Origin: Variovorax paradoxus
Lineage (GTDB): Bacteria > Pseudomonadota > Gammaproteobacteria > Burkholderiales > Burkholderiaceae_C
Length of the DNA: 64,000 bases
Reading direction: 5' to 3'
NCBI RefSeq assembly: GCF_030811855.1
Contig: NZ_JAUSRN010000008.1
Span: 62,001-126,000, forward strand
The notes under the pieces were generated by a model, which made no database searches, was not told the origin of the DNA, and saw only the letters and a program-made list of their open reading frames with translations. The position numbers and the translations under genes are program-made. Positions 49,522 to 58,152 of the stretch are shown piece by piece. Numbering within the stretch: the first letter of the stretch is position 1; every line of letters starts with the position of its first letter.

Positions 49522-49607
49522 CTAGAGCCGTGCAAGGCGGAATTGCGTCGAGGATAGCATGCGTAAGCGTGAAGAATTTCCGTCAATCGCCGCGGTATTG
49601 ATGCAAC

Positions 49608-50381
49608 TCAAGGGGCCAACTGGGCTGCAAAGACCGCGCGCACGCGAGCAAGGTCTTCGGGCGTGTCGATGCCCGGGCCCGGAGCCACCTGGCTGACATG
49701 CACCGCGATGCGATGCCCGTGCCACAGCGCACGCAATTGTTCGAGCGCTTCGGTGGCTTCGATGGGAGCCGGCGCGAGCGAAGGGAACTTGCGCACGAAA
49801 CCGGCGCGGTAGCCGTAGATTCCGATGTGGCGCAGCGGCTGAGGTGACGGCAGCACGGAAGGCGGCGCGCCGCCAGCGGAGCCGTCGCGCCACCACGGAA
49901 TGGGCGCGCGGCTGAAGTAGAGCGCGTTGCCCTTTGCATCGAGCACGGCCTTCACCACGTTCGGGTTCAGAAAGTCGTCGAGGGAATCGATCTCGTGGAC
50001 TGCCGTGCTCATGGCGCATTCCGGGTGAGCTGCCAGCTCAGAGGCAACCGCGTCGATCAGGGCGGGATCGATCAGCGGCTCGTCGCCTTGCACGTTGACG
50101 ACGATGTCGTCGCCGTCCAGGCCCAGTTGTTCGCAGGCTTCGGCCAGCCGGTCGGTTCCGCTGGGATGGTCTTGGCGGGTCAGGATGGCCTGCACGCCAT
50201 GCGCCGCGCAGGCTGCGACGATGGACGGATCGTCGCCAGCCACCACCACGCGCGCCGTGCCGGACTGACTTGCGCGCTGGGCGACGCGCACCACCATAGG
50301 CAGGCCGGCAATGTCGGCCAGCGGTTTGTTGGGGAGCCGGGTCGACGCCAGCCGGGCCGGCACCAGGACGGTGAAGCTCAC
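49608..50381 (-). CDS. kdsB: 3-deoxy-manno-octulosonate cytidylyltransferase
   Basis: The 257-residue enzyme activates Kdo as CMP-Kdo for lipopolysaccharide core synthesis, the substrate route to the Kdo later modified by KdoO. It has the N-terminal [34 protein letters not shown] for metal binding and [12 protein letters not shown] near residue 185. The GTG start at 50379-50381 overlaps the trm112 stop in a GTGA junction. Confidence 0.96.
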   Translation of the reverse strand: MSFTVLVPARLASTRLPNKPLADIAGLPMVVRVAQRASQSGTARVVVAGDDPSIVAACAAHGVQAILTRQDHPSGTDRLAEACEQLGLDGDDIVVNVQGDEPLIDPALIDAVASELAAHPECAMSTAVHEIDSLDDFLNPNVVKAVLDAKGNALYFSRAPIPWWRDGSAGGAPPSVLPSPQPLRHIGIYGYRAGFVRKFPSLAPAPIEATEALEQLRALWHGHRIAVHVSQVAPGPGIDTPEDLARVRAVFAAQLAP

Positions 50382-50560
50382 AGCCCCAGCTCTTCGTCGG
50401 ACAGCGTGCGCGCCTCGTTCTCGAGCAGCACGGGAATGCCGTCGCGCACCGGATAAGCGAGGCGTGCGCTGCGCGAGCAGAGCTCCTGCTTCTCGGGGTT
50501 CCAGGTCAATGGGCCCTTGGTGACAGGGCAGACGAGCAGTTCAAGCAGCTTGGGATCCAT
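50378..50560 (-). CDS. Trm112-family protein
   Basis: The 60-residue protein [18 protein letters not shown]... with [11 protein letters not shown] near the end is the bacterial YcaR/Trm112 family, which sits between lpxK and kdsB in many proteobacteria. Eukaryotic and archaeal Trm112 activates methyltransferases. The role in bacteria is not settled. Only one Cys-Pro pair is visible, so the zinc site is reduced. It overlaps both neighbours: 20 bases with lpxK and four with kdsB. Confidence 0.93.
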   Translation of the reverse strand: MDPKLLELLVCPVTKGPLTWNPEKQELCSRSARLAYPVRDGIPVLLENEARTLSDEELGL

Positions 50561-51581
50561 CGAGCGATGATAGCTTTGCATCGAGAGCCGCGAAGAACTG
50601 CGGTTCGGGTGCGAAATGCAATGGCACGGCCAGCGCATCCGGGGCATGCCGCCAGAGCTTGACGGCGTCTTTTTCCGTGCAGAGGAGGGGGTGTTCAAGA
50701 CCGGAAGGACGTTGCCAGCCGCCGAAGTCGAAATGGTCGGGCAGCGCGATCGTCTTGGTCAGTGTGAGGCCGCGCGCGCGCAGCATGCCGAAAAATGCTT
50801 CCGGCCGCGCGATGGCCGCAAGCGCGATCACCGGTGTACCGGCCAGCGCGTCAAGTGGCGTGCGCTGTCCGTCGCTCGCAACCGCGTCTTGCGCGAGTGC
50901 GCGGGTGGCGGTGTAGCCGCCCTCGAACGCCGGGTGCTCGCCACTGTGGAGCACCAGGTCGCAGGGGCGCGGCCATTGTTCGCGAAGAGGTCCGGCCGGC
51001 AGCCGCCAGCCATTGCCCACGCCGCGGTCGTCGAACACGCAGATCTCGACGTCGCGTGCGAGCGCCAGGTGCTGCAGCCCGTCGTCGCTCACGATGACCT
51101 GCGTGGCCGGGTGACGGGCGAGCAGCGCACGCGCGGCTTCGACGCGGCGCCGCGCCACGAACACGGGTGCGCCGGTGGCACGGCGGATCAGCGCCGGCTC
51201 GTCGCCGACATCCTGCGGATCGCTTTCATCGAGCACTTCACGGCAATCGTCGGTGCGGCGGCCGTAGCCGCGCGACACCACGCCGACGCTAAGGCCGCGG
51301 GCCTGCAGATGCCGAACCACGGCCATCACCACCGGCGTCTTGCCGGCACCGCCCGCAATGACGTTGCCGACGACGATCACCGGGACGCGCACGCGGTACG
51401 CCTTCAGCCAGCCTATTCTGTAGAGCCTGCGCCGCAAGCTGAAAAGCGCCGCATACAGCAGCGACAGCGGCCACAACAGCCAAGCCAATGGGCCGCGATG
51501 AAGCCAGGCGCGTTGAAGCCGTGAGGCCGGCGCGCTGGCCGCACCGCTGTTGCCAGTCGTGCGGCGGCCCTGCAACGGCAC
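50541..51581 (-). CDS. lpxK: Tetraacyldisaccharide 4'-kinase
   Basis: The 346-residue membrane-bound kinase phosphorylates the 4' position of the lipid A disaccharide. An N-terminal hydrophobic region is followed by [23 protein letters not shown] (P-loop near residue 75), and [23 protein letters not shown] holds the catalytic region. Here the GTG start directly follows the exbD stop with no gap, so it relies on translational coupling. The C-terminus overlaps the start of trm112. Confidence 0.95.
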   Translation of the reverse strand: MPLQGRRTTGNSGAASAPASRLQRAWLHRGPLAWLLWPLSLLYAALFSLRRRLYRIGWLKAYRVRVPVIVVGNVIAGGAGKTPVVMAVVRHLQARGLSVGVVSRGYGRRTDDCREVLDESDPQDVGDEPALIRRATGAPVFVARRRVEAARALLARHPATQVIVSDDGLQHLALARDVEICVFDDRGVGNGWRLPAGPLREQWPRPCDLVLHSGEHPAFEGGYTATRALAQDAVASDGQRTPLDALAGTPVIALAAIARPEAFFGMLRARGLTLTKTIALPDHFDFGGWQRPSGLEHPLLCTEKDAVKLWRHAPDALAVPLHFAPEPQFFAALDAKLSSLDGSQAA

Positions 51582-52025
51582 TCAATGCCCTGCCTGGGCC
51601 GACGACGACTGGGCTGCGAAAGTGATCTGGACCAGGCCCGCGCGGCGTGCGGCTTCCATCACCGTGATGACGGACTGGTGCGGGCTGCTCGCGTCGGCGC
51701 TGATGATCACCACGCTGTCCTTGCCGGCGGTGGCTGCCGCTCCCAGCGCGGCAGCCACCGTGGCCACGTTGCGGTCCGCCAGGGGCGTCTTGTTGATCGA
51801 GTAACGGCCGTCGGCGGACACCGCCACGATCACTTCCTTGGGATAGTCGCGCTGCGAATCGACGTCCGCCGTCGGCAGGCGCAGCTGCATCTCGGTGAAC
51901 TTGCTGTAGGTGGTCGAGAGCATCAGGAAGATGAGGACGACCAGCAGCACGTCGATGAACGGGATCAGGTTGATCTCGGGTTCGTCGCGCGCGCCGTGGC
52001 GAAACTGCATGCGGCCGCGGCTCAT
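51582..52025 (-). CDS. exbD: Biopolymer transport protein ExbD/TolR
   Basis: The 147-residue protein has one N-terminal membrane helix (INLIPFIDVLLVVLIFLMLST) with the conserved Asp (D24, FIDVL) that carries the proton, then a periplasmic domain with YSINKTPLADR. With ExbB it harnesses the proton gradient for TonB or Tol function. It lies 55 bases after exbB. Confidence 0.92.
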   Translation of the reverse strand: MSRGRMQFRHGARDEPEINLIPFIDVLLVVLIFLMLSTTYSKFTEMQLRLPTADVDSQRDYPKEVIVAVSADGRYSINKTPLADRNVATVAAALGAAATAGKDSVVIISADASSPHQSVITVMEAARRAGLVQITFAAQSSSAQAGH

Positions 52026-52080
52026 GGCGAATCTCCCGCGGACAGCGGAGCTCTCGCAGTGGCGAGCGTGGGTGCGGCCA

Positions 52081-52713
52081 TCATTTCCGCATTGCGTTCA
52101 GGTGGCGGGCGAAGCGCTCGCCAGAAAGCTCGAGGTTCAGCAGGTATTCATCGACCCGGCTGCGGAAATAGCGCCAGAAGATCAAGGTCGGAATGGCCAC
52201 GATCAGGCCAAAGGCCGTGTTGTACAGCGCAATAGAAATACCGTGCGCCAGCTGCGCCGGGTTCCCCGAACCCACCGCCCCGCTCCCGGGCGATTGAGAG
52301 CCGAAGATCTCGATCATGCCGATCACCGTGCCAAGCAGGCCGAGCAGCGGCGCAGCCGAGGCAATGGTTGCCAGCGCCGGCAGGTAGCGCTCCAGCTTGT
52401 GCGCCACGGTTCGGCCGGAAGCTTCCATGGCCGCCCGAAGGTCGTCCTCGGTGCAGCGCGGGTTGGCATTGAGGGCGCGAAGGCCCGCGGCCAAGACTTG
52501 CCCGAGCATCGAATTGCGCTCCAGCTTGGTCACCACGTCCGGGCCCGGCACGGAACCGTGCGACACCGTGATCGCTTCATCGAGCAGCTTGGGCGGCAGG
52601 ACCTTCACGGTTTTAAGACTTGTGAAACGTTCTATAACCAGCGCGAGGGCGATGATCGAACAGGCGAGCAATGGCCAAATGGGCCAACCCGCGGCAACTA
52701 TGATGGAAAACAA
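52081..52713 (-). CDS. exbB: Biopolymer transport protein ExbB (MotA/TolQ/ExbB family)
   Basis: The 210-residue inner-membrane protein has three hydrophobic helices (about 4-25, 113-138, 158-180) and the family stretch LPALATIASAAPLLGLLGTVIGMI. It forms the proton channel with ExbD. The start is TTG at 52711-52713, seven bases after a perfect GGAGG on the minus strand. No tonB or tolA gene is in the window. The pair leads the lipid A and nucleotide genes that follow, an arrangement common in Burkholderiales. Confidence 0.93.
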   Translation of the reverse strand: MFSIIVAAGWPIWPLLACSIIALALVIERFTSLKTVKVLPPKLLDEAITVSHGSVPGPDVVTKLERNSMLGQVLAAGLRALNANPRCTEDDLRAAMEASGRTVAHKLERYLPALATIASAAPLLGLLGTVIGMIEIFGSQSPGSGAVGSGNPAQLAHGISIALYNTAFGLIVAIPTLIFWRYFRSRVDEYLLNLELSGERFARHLNAMRK

Positions 52714-53027
52714 GGAAATCCTCCGGCCCCGTAGACTGCAAATGCGGGGCGATTATCGCCCGAGCCCACCATCGCCACTCGGCTTGTTTACTTGTAAGCA
52801 AAGACGCACAGATTCTGTGGATAACTTTGTGATTAACCCGTTGGGCAACCTGTTCCAACCCGCATGGCGTGGGCTTTCCATTAGATCGACTGAATTTTGA
52901 GCAGCAGTTTTTTGAATGAAATCAACGACTTGCACGAGAAACCGTGCACTTGTTCCGCACCGAGGGCTGGGCAGGGGGACTTGCCGCCACACTGTGGAAG
53001 AGTGGTCACACGCTATCTGGCCTGTTT
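52714..53027. other. Intergenic region between exbB and xseA with a perfect DnaA box
   Basis: These 314 bases hold no gene. The only recognisable element is TGTGGATAA at 52816-52824, which is the perfect reverse complement of the DnaA box TTATCCACA. A second site, TGTGATTAA (52828-52836, two mismatches), starts twelve bases later. The exbB Shine-Dalgarno sits at the left end. No AT-rich unwinding element or further boxes were seen, so this is not a full origin. Confidence 0.5.
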
Positions 53028-54335
53028 GTGACATTGCGTGATTCCTACACAACGCCGGGTCCGCGGATCTGGCCCGTCGGCGCCTTGTGCCGCGCGGTCG
53101 GGGATGCGCTCGACGCGCGCTTCAACCCGGTTGCGGTGCGCGGCGAAATCTCCGGTTTTTCACGCGCGTCGAGCGGACATTGTTACTTCGCGCTCAAGGA
53201 TGATTCGGGCCAGCTACGCTGCGCGATGTTCCGGCGTGCGGCTGGCCTGCTCGATTTTTCCCCGCGCGACGGCGACCAGGTCGAGGTGCGCGGCCGCCTG
53301 GCCGTGTACGAGCCTCGTGGCGATCTGCAACTGGTGGTCGAAAGCCTGCAACGCGCCGGACAGGGCGCCCTGTTCGAGCAGTTCCTGCAGCGCAAGGCGC
53401 GGCTCGAGGCTGAAGGGCTCTTTGATGTCGAGCGCAAGCGGGCGCTGCCGGTCATGCCGCGCGCGGTGGGCCTCGTCACGTCGCTGGGCGCCGCGGCGCT
53501 GCACGACGTCGTGACCGCGCTGCGGCGACGCGTGCCGCACATTCCGGTGATCCTGGCGCCCGCGGCAGTGCAGGGTACCGGCGCACCGGCAGAACTCGTG
53601 CGCGCCCTGCAATCCCTGTACGCCCTTGAGCCTGCCGTCGACGTGATTTTGCTGGTGCGAGGCGGCGGCTCCATCGAGGATCTCTGGGCCTTCAACGACG
53701 AAACACTGGCGCGCACCATCGTTCAAAGCCCAGTTCCGGTGATCTGCGGGGTGGGCCACGAAACCGACTTCACCATCGCCGACTTTTGCGCCGACCTGCG
53801 CGCGCCCACACCCACGGCGGCAGCGGAACTCGTCAGCGCGCCGCAGGCAATGTGGCTCGGCGCGATCGATCTTCTGGGGGAACGACTCGACGGTGCGCTG
53901 GGCGCCCGGCTCGACATGCTGGGCCAACGCCTCGACCAGGCGGCGGCACGCTTGGGCCGGCCGTCGGTGCTGGTGGCGCGGCAACAGCTTCGGCTTGCGC
54001 ACCAGTCGCAGCGTTTGCGCTATGCGGTGCTCTCGAGAACGGAGCGCCTGGCGCATGTGCCGCGTTCCATCTCGGCCGATTTGCCTCGCAAGCTCGAGCG
54101 TGCAGTTGTAGAACGCCGCGAGCGGCTGGAGCGCGTGGCGCTCCGGCTCAAGCTGCTCGATCCCGCGCTGGTGCTGCAGCGCGGCTATGCGTGGCTCACC
54201 GGTGCCGATGGCCGCGCGATCGTGAGCGCAAAGGCACTGAATCCGGGCGACGCCGTGGTCGCACGGCTGGCAGACGGATCCGTCGACCTGACCGTGGCCG
54301 GCAACTCGGGACCGCGTCCGACGCCCGGCCCGTGA
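53028..54335 (+). CDS. xseA: Exodeoxyribonuclease VII large subunit
   Basis: The 435-residue subunit begins VTLRDSYTTPGPRIWPVGAL, with the N-terminal OB domain (NPVAVRGEISGFSRASSGHCYF, then ALKDDSGQLRCAMFR) followed by the XseA catalytic region: ALPVMPRAVGLVTSLGAAALHD, LLVRGGGSIEDLWAFNDE, CGVGHETDFTIADFCADLRAPTPTAAAELV and a helical C-terminal part ending in an S1-like GYAWLTGADG. The enzyme degrades single-stranded DNA to oligonucleotides. The frame is open further upstream to 52944. The GTG at 53028 was chosen because family homology starts there, though the ribosome-binding site is poor. No xseB is in the window. Confidence 0.93.
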   Translation: MTLRDSYTTPGPRIWPVGALCRAVGDALDARFNPVAVRGEISGFSRASSGHCYFALKDDSGQLRCAMFRRAAGLLDFSPRDGDQVEVRGRLAVYEPRGDLQLVVESLQRAGQGALFEQFLQRKARLEAEGLFDVERKRALPVMPRAVGLVTSLGAAALHDVVTALRRRVPHIPVILAPAAVQGTGAPAELVRALQSLYALEPAVDVILLVRGGGSIEDLWAFNDETLARTIVQSPVPVICGVGHETDFTIADFCADLRAPTPTAAAELVSAPQAMWLGAIDLLGERLDGALGARLDMLGQRLDQAAARLGRPSVLVARQQLRLAHQSQRLRYAVLSRTERLAHVPRSISADLPRKLERAVVERRERLERVALRLKLLDPALVLQRGYAWLTGADGRAIVSAKALNPGDAVVARLADGSVDLTVAGNSGPRPTPGP

Positions 54336-54385
54336 TTCCTTTCTAGAATCCTTAATTCCCCGCAACCAACCCACGAGAAAAAACC

Positions 54386-54967
54386 ATGGAACATGTGCTC
54401 CCACCCCTGCCGTACGCCCTGGACGCGCTGGCACCCGAGTACTCGAAGGAAACGCTCGAGTACCACTACGGCAAGCACCACAATGCCTACGTGGTGAACC
54501 TCAACAACCTGCAAAAGGGCACCGAGTTCGAGTCGATGCCCCTGGAGGACATCGTCAAGAAGTCCAGCGGCGGCATCTACAACAACGCCGCCCAGATCTG
54601 GAACCACACCTTCTTCTGGAACTGCATGAAGCCTCAAGGCGGCGGCGCTCCCAGCGGCGCGCTGGCCAAGGCCATCGATGCCAAGTGGGGCAGCTACGAC
54701 GCCTTCAAGGAAGCCTTCGTGAAGTCGGCCGTGGGCAACTTCGGCTCGGGCTGGACCTGGCTGGTGAAGAAGGCCGACGGCTCGGTGGACATCGTGAACA
54801 TGGGCGCAGCGGGCACGCCGCTCACCACCGGCGACACGCCGGTGCTGACGGTGGACGTCTGGGAGCACGCCTACTACATCGACTACCGCAACCTGCGCCC
54901 CAAGTTCGTGGAGACCTTCCTGGCCAAGCTGGTCAACTGGGACTTCGCGGCCAAGAACTTCGGCTGA
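54386..54967 (+). CDS. sodB: Superoxide dismutase (Fe type)
   Basis: The 193-residue enzyme has all metal ligands: H27 ([10 protein letters not shown]), H74 (QIWNHTFFW), D157 and H161 ([12 protein letters not shown]). Q70 in [13 protein letters not shown] points to iron rather than manganese. It removes superoxide in the cytoplasm. A TAGAAT at 54344-54349 may be the -10 of its own promoter, since it lies only 50 bases after xseA. A terminator follows the stop. Confidence 0.97.
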   Translation: MEHVLPPLPYALDALAPEYSKETLEYHYGKHHNAYVVNLNNLQKGTEFESMPLEDIVKKSSGGIYNNAAQIWNHTFFWNCMKPQGGGAPSGALAKAIDAKWGSYDAFKEAFVKSAVGNFGSGWTWLVKKADGSVDIVNMGAAGTPLTTGDTPVLTVDVWEHAYYIDYRNLRPKFVETFLAKLVNWDFAAKNFG

Positions 54968-54983
54968 TCCGGATTCCTCATTG

Positions 54984-55016
54984 AAAAAGCCGACCTGCGA
55001 GGGTCGGCTTTTTCGT
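54984..55016 (+). terminator. Rho-independent terminator after sodB
   Basis: A 12-bp stem (54984-54995 with 55002-55013, AAAAAGCCGACC/GGTCGGCTTTTT) and a six-base loop is followed by TTC. The A-run on the left side lets it work in both directions, so it may also end the convergent DUF192 gene. Confidence 0.85.
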
Positions 55017-55035
55017 TGGGGCTGGCGAGCGAAGC

Positions 55036-55494
55036 TCAGCGCTTGGCAGCAGCAAACAGCTCGCCGCCCAGCTTGGCGCCTTTCTTGATGTTCTTCTTGG
55101 CGAACCAGCCCTGGTTCATTTCGAGCACGAAGCGAACCGGCTCTTCGGAGCAATGCGAGTTCTCGGTCATCGGCTGCATGTCGACGAGGTTCACGATGCG
55201 GCCATCATCCGCCACGAAGGCGGCCGTCAGCGGAAGCAGCGTGTTGCGCATCCAGAAGCACTGGGTGGCCGGCTGATCGAAGACGAAGATCATGCCCTCG
55301 GCCTGGGGCATTGCCTTGCGAAACATCAGGCCGATCTCGCGTTGCAGGGGCGTCTGCGCGACTTGCGCATCGATCTTGTACAGGCCAACCGACAGCTGCG
55401 TGCGCTGCAGGTCGGTCTGGGGTTGCTGCTGGGCCTGCGCGGGCGCCGCCAGGCAAGCGGCAAGCAGGAGCAGGGCGGCAAAACGCTGAAACAT
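55036..55494 (-). CDS. DUF192 exported protein
   Basis: The 152-residue precursor starts MFQRFAALLLLAACLAAPAQ, a signal peptide with cleavage likely after AQA, and continues into the DUF192 domain: REIGLMFRKAMPQAEGMIFVF then QPATQCFWMRNTLLPLTAAFVADDGRIVNL. The family is widespread in bacteria and archaea and has no assigned activity, although the conserved W-M-x-N-T and catalytic-looking residues hint at an enzyme or ligand binder. The gene is convergent with sodB. Confidence 0.88.
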   Translation of the reverse strand: MFQRFAALLLLAACLAAPAQAQQQPQTDLQRTQLSVGLYKIDAQVAQTPLQREIGLMFRKAMPQAEGMIFVFDQPATQCFWMRNTLLPLTAAFVADDGRIVNLVDMQPMTENSHCSEEPVRFVLEMNQGWFAKKNIKKGAKLGGELFAAAKR

Positions 55495-55534
55495 CGGAAG
55501 GCTTCTTTCAGGTCGGGTTCAATGGTGCAAGGCC

Positions 55535-55562
55535 AATAAAAATGCCCGCTGAAGCGGGCATT
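55535..55562 (-). terminator. Terminator of the first small exported-protein gene
   Basis: AATGCCCGC (55541-55549) and GCGGGCATT (55554-55562) form a nine-base stem with loop TGAA, and the minus strand continues into TTTTATT. It lies 30 bases after the stop of the gene at 55593. Confidence 0.75.
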
Positions 55563-55592
55563 GGCAGAGGCATTGCCGGTGAGCGTGGCAGC

Positions 55593-55778
55593 TTACACCT
55601 TCTTGGCGACGTGCGCCTTGGCCACGTGGCGAACCTTGTGCTTCTTGACCGTGTGCTTCACCGGCTTCGTTGCCTTGTTGACCACGGCAGGTGCGGCCGG
55701 CGCCGGAGCGGGCGGGGTTTGTGCGAATGCACCGGCTGCGAAAAGACCGGCGACGAGGGCTGCGAGCAGCTTGTTCAT
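55593..55778 (-). CDS. Small exported His/Lys-rich protein
   Basis: The 61-residue precursor MNKLLAALVAGLFAAGAFAQ has a signal peptide cleaved after AFA. The mature part is Pro/Ala-rich and then basic (KPVKHTVKKHKVRHVAKAHV). AAAGGA precedes the chosen ATG by eight bases. An in-frame ATG nine bases upstream (MSF) is a weaker choice. The signal peptide is close to that of the next gene (LAALVAGLFAAGAFAQ vs LAVMIAGLFAAGAYAQ), and the leaders also match, so the pair is probably a tandem duplication that diverged in its mature part. Function is unknown. Confidence 0.75.
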   Translation of the reverse strand: MNKLLAALVAGLFAAGAFAQTPPAPAPAAPAVVNKATKPVKHTVKKHKVRHVAKAHVAKKV

Positions 55779-55886
55779 GAAAGACATCCTTTGAGATTGT
55801 TGATATGGACCACCTCCCAGTGGAAGGTCAACATTCAACGCGTCTACTGCTCGGCCCGGTTGACAGCAGTTGTGCCATGGGAGGCG

Positions 55887-55913
55887 AAAAAAAAGCGCTC
55901 CGGAGAGCGCTTT
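55887..55913 (-). terminator. Terminator of the second small exported-protein gene
   Basis: AAAGCGCTC (55892-55900) pairs with GAGCGCTTT (55905-55913) around CGGA. The minus strand then runs into eight T. It separates the two paralogous small genes. Confidence 0.85.
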
Positions 55914-55932
55914 CTTGTACGGCTGAAGCCGA

Positions 55933-56256
55933 TTACTGGGGCGTGCCGCCTTGGGTCGACTTGCGCTTCACGCTGCCGTCCTTGTTGCGGCGACGCTGGT
56001 CGCGCGTTTCGGCGCGCTTTTCGCCAGCTGCTGCAGCCTTGTCGGTACCAACGGCGCCGCCTTCGGGCGTCTTGGCGATGTCGCCGGCGGGAGCAGCCAC
56101 CTTGCCAGCAGGCTTGGCTTCCTTCTTGGCTTCAGCGCGCGCTTGGGGCTTGCTGTTGGTGGCGTTCCCTTGCTCGGGCGTGGTGCCGGTGGGGTTCTGG
56201 GCGTAGGCGCCAGCGGCGAACAGGCCAGCGATCATGACTGCGAGAATTTTGCTCAT
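55933..56256 (-). CDS. Small exported Lys/Arg-rich protein
   Basis: The 107-residue precursor MSKILAVMIAGLFAAGAYAQ has a signal peptide cleaved after AYA. The mature chain is low-complexity and charged (RAEAKKEAKPAGKVAAPAGD, GEKRAETRDQRRRNKDGSVK), and likely disordered. It follows the AATCAATCA leader with the ATG near a GAGGAA. It is the paralogue of the gene at 55593 by signal peptide, orientation and leader. Proteins like this are common in Burkholderiales periplasms, and their function is not known. Confidence 0.75.
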   Translation of the reverse strand: MSKILAVMIAGLFAAGAYAQNPTGTTPEQGNATNSKPQARAEAKKEAKPAGKVAAPAGDIAKTPEGGAVGTDKAAAAGEKRAETRDQRRRNKDGSVKRKSTQGGTPQ

Positions 56257-56476
56257 TGATTGATTCCTCTATCGAGAATTGGTTGGAAACGCCTCCCGGC
56301 GAGCAGAAGGTCAGCAACTAACGAGGTCCTTGCCTCGCAGGTTGACAAACGCCAGCTGATGGGTTGCGTCTAAAATGTACAGCGATTTGTTCGCGGGCTG
56401 TACAGCGATTCCCCGTCGCTGTCTGAATTCGCAGACAGTCGTCCGAATTACGTCACTCCCGGAGTCATTCCCCCTC
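56257..56476. other. Intergenic region between the small exported-protein gene and icd
   Basis: These 220 bases hold three structures. The left part is the shared leader (56292-56313). A 12-base direct repeat TGTACAGCGATT occurs at 56376-56387 and 56399-56410, 23 bases apart. An inverted repeat CTGTCTG/CAGACAG is at 56419-56438 with a six-base loop. TAAAAT at 56371-56376 could be a -10, but TTGACA (56342-56347) is 23 bases upstream of it, too far for a standard sigma-70 promoter. The repeats may be operator sites for icd. Confidence 0.4.
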
Positions 56477-57736
56477 ATGTCCAGCTACCAGCACATCAAA
56501 GTCCCGGCCGAAGGCCAGAAGATCACGGTCAACGCCGACAACTCGCTCAATGTGCCTGATCAGCCGATCATTCCCTTCATCGAGGGCGACGGCACGGGTC
56601 TGGACATCACTCCCGTGATGCTCAAGGTGGTCGACGCAGCGGTGGCCAAGGCCTACGGCGGCAAGAAGAAGATCCACTGGATGGAAGTCTATGCCGGCGA
56701 AAAGTCGACCAAGGTCTACGGCCCCGACGTCTGGCTGCCTGAAGAAACGCTGCACGCTGTGCGCGACTACGTGGTTTCCATCAAGGGCCCGCTGACCACG
56801 CCCGTGGGCGGCGGCATCCGTTCGCTGAACGTCGCGCTGCGCCAGGAACTCGACCTGTACGTGTGCCTGCGCCCCATCCAGTACTTCGAAGGCGTGCCCA
56901 GCCCGGTTCGCGAGCCGCACAAGACCAACATGGTCATCTTCCGTGAGAACTCGGAAGACATCTACGCCGGCATCGAGTTCGAAGCCGAAAGCGACAAGGC
57001 CAAGAAGCTCATCAAGTTCTTGCAAGATGAATTGGGCGTCAAGAAGATCCGCTTCCCCAACACCTCCGGCATCGGCGTCAAGCCCGTGTCGAAGGAAGGC
57101 ACCGAGCGCCTCGTGCGCAAGGCGCTGCAATACGCAGTCGACAACGACAAGCCCAGCGTCACCATCGTGCACAAGGGCAACATCATGAAGTTCACCGAAG
57201 GTGGCTTCCGCGACTGGGCCTACTCCCTGGCTGCCAAGGAATTTGGCGCCGAGCTGATCGACGGCGGCCCCTGGATGAAGTTCAAGAACCCCAAGACGGG
57301 CAAGGAAATCACCGTCAAGGACAGCATCGCTGACGCGTTCCTGCAACAGATTCTTCTGCGTCCCGCCGAGTACAGCGTCATTGCCACGCTCAACCTCAAT
57401 GGCGACTACGTTTCCGACGCGCTGGCGGCCCAGGTCGGCGGCATCGGTATTGCCCCGGGTGCCAACCTGAGCGATACCGTCGCCATGTTCGAAGCCACCC
57501 ACGGCACGGCTCCCAAGTACGCCGGCAAGGACTACGTGAACCCCGGTTCCGAAATCCTCTCGGCCGAAATGATGCTGCGGCACATGGGCTGGACCGAAGC
57601 GGCCGACCTGATCATCAGCTCTATGGAAAAGTCGATTGCCAGCAAGAAGGTCACTTATGACTTCGCCCGCCTGATGGACGGCGCCACGCAAGTGAGCTGC
57701 TCGGGCTTCGGCCAGGTCATGATCGACCACATGTAA
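56477..57736 (+). CDS. icd: NADP-dependent isocitrate dehydrogenase
   Basis: The 419-residue TCA-cycle enzyme oxidises isocitrate to 2-oxoglutarate. Features are [15 protein letters not shown], the substrate/phosphorylation serine in [20 protein letters not shown] (Ser113 in E. coli numbering), the NADP-binding region [40 protein letters not shown], and [19 protein letters not shown]. The ATG 56477 ([10 protein letters not shown]) is used. The frame extends upstream without homology. A terminator follows. Confidence 0.97.
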   Translation: MSSYQHIKVPAEGQKITVNADNSLNVPDQPIIPFIEGDGTGLDITPVMLKVVDAAVAKAYGGKKKIHWMEVYAGEKSTKVYGPDVWLPEETLHAVRDYVVSIKGPLTTPVGGGIRSLNVALRQELDLYVCLRPIQYFEGVPSPVREPHKTNMVIFRENSEDIYAGIEFEAESDKAKKLIKFLQDELGVKKIRFPNTSGIGVKPVSKEGTERLVRKALQYAVDNDKPSVTIVHKGNIMKFTEGGFRDWAYSLAAKEFGAELIDGGPWMKFKNPKTGKEITVKDSIADAFLQQILLRPAEYSVIATLNLNGDYVSDALAAQVGGIGIAPGANLSDTVAMFEATHGTAPKYAGKDYVNPGSEILSAEMMLRHMGWTEAADLIISSMEKSIASKKVTYDFARLMDGATQVSCSGFGQVMIDHM

Positions 57737-58152
57737 TTTGCGCTAGACGCGCGAGCTAACAGCGTTCTGGCGCCCATGGGCGCCGGGAAGCCATGGGCCC
57801 TCGAGACCGTCACGGTTTCGAGGGTTTTTTCTTTCTTGGTCGCCGTGGGCCAGGCTGTTGGGCCCGTAGCGCAGCCGGGACAGGCTGGTACAGGTTGCTC
57901 CGGAGATGGCCCGCGACTGGCCCGACGCTGGCCCTTGAAACCTCTTGGGCATCGAGAAAATGGAGCCCGGCAATTCGAACCTGCCCACCCAAGGCGATGA
58001 GGAGCGATATTTGAAAAGCGGCGATCGAGCGGCTAAATTTTTTTAGCCATCTGTGCTGTCGCACACGGCGCAAGGCTCTTGATTTGTCGAATACGCGCCA
58101 CCAAGTCTTCTTGCGCCGGCACGTTGCTTGCACGCTCTATAGAATCTTTTTT
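57737..58152. other. Intergenic region between icd and clpS (416 bases)
   Basis: No gene is recognised. The icd terminator is at 57798-57830. A tRNA-like 3' fragment is suggested near 57962-57990, but no matching 5' half is present. A seven-base-pair AT-rich hairpin (GGCTAAA/TTTAGCC) is at 58031-58048. TATAGA at 58138-58143 may be the -10 of clpS. The expected cold-shock gene often found here in related genomes is absent. Confidence 0.5.
57798..57830 (+). terminator. Rho-independent terminator after icd
   Basis: A 12-bp stem (57798-57809 with 57813-57824, one G-U pair) with loop TCA runs into TTTTTT. Confidence 0.85.

Noticed and set aside
52714-53027. Replication origin
   Set aside because: Only one perfect and one weak DnaA box, no AT-rich stretch, and no dnaA, dnaN or parAB genes nearby.
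56419-56434. CTG-N10-CAG match in front of icd as a LexA site
   Set aside because: The centre lacks AT-richness, the motif lies inside a larger CTGTCTG/CAGACAG palindrome, and icd is not an SOS gene. Such matches are expected about 16 times in this window by chance.
57962-57990. Possible tRNA 3' half (a GTTCGAA loop with a TGGAGCCCGG-like end on the minus strand)
   Set aside because: The T-loop is shifted by one base from the standard TTCGAAT, and no matching 5' acceptor strand lies within tRNA distance. It may be a remnant or chance.
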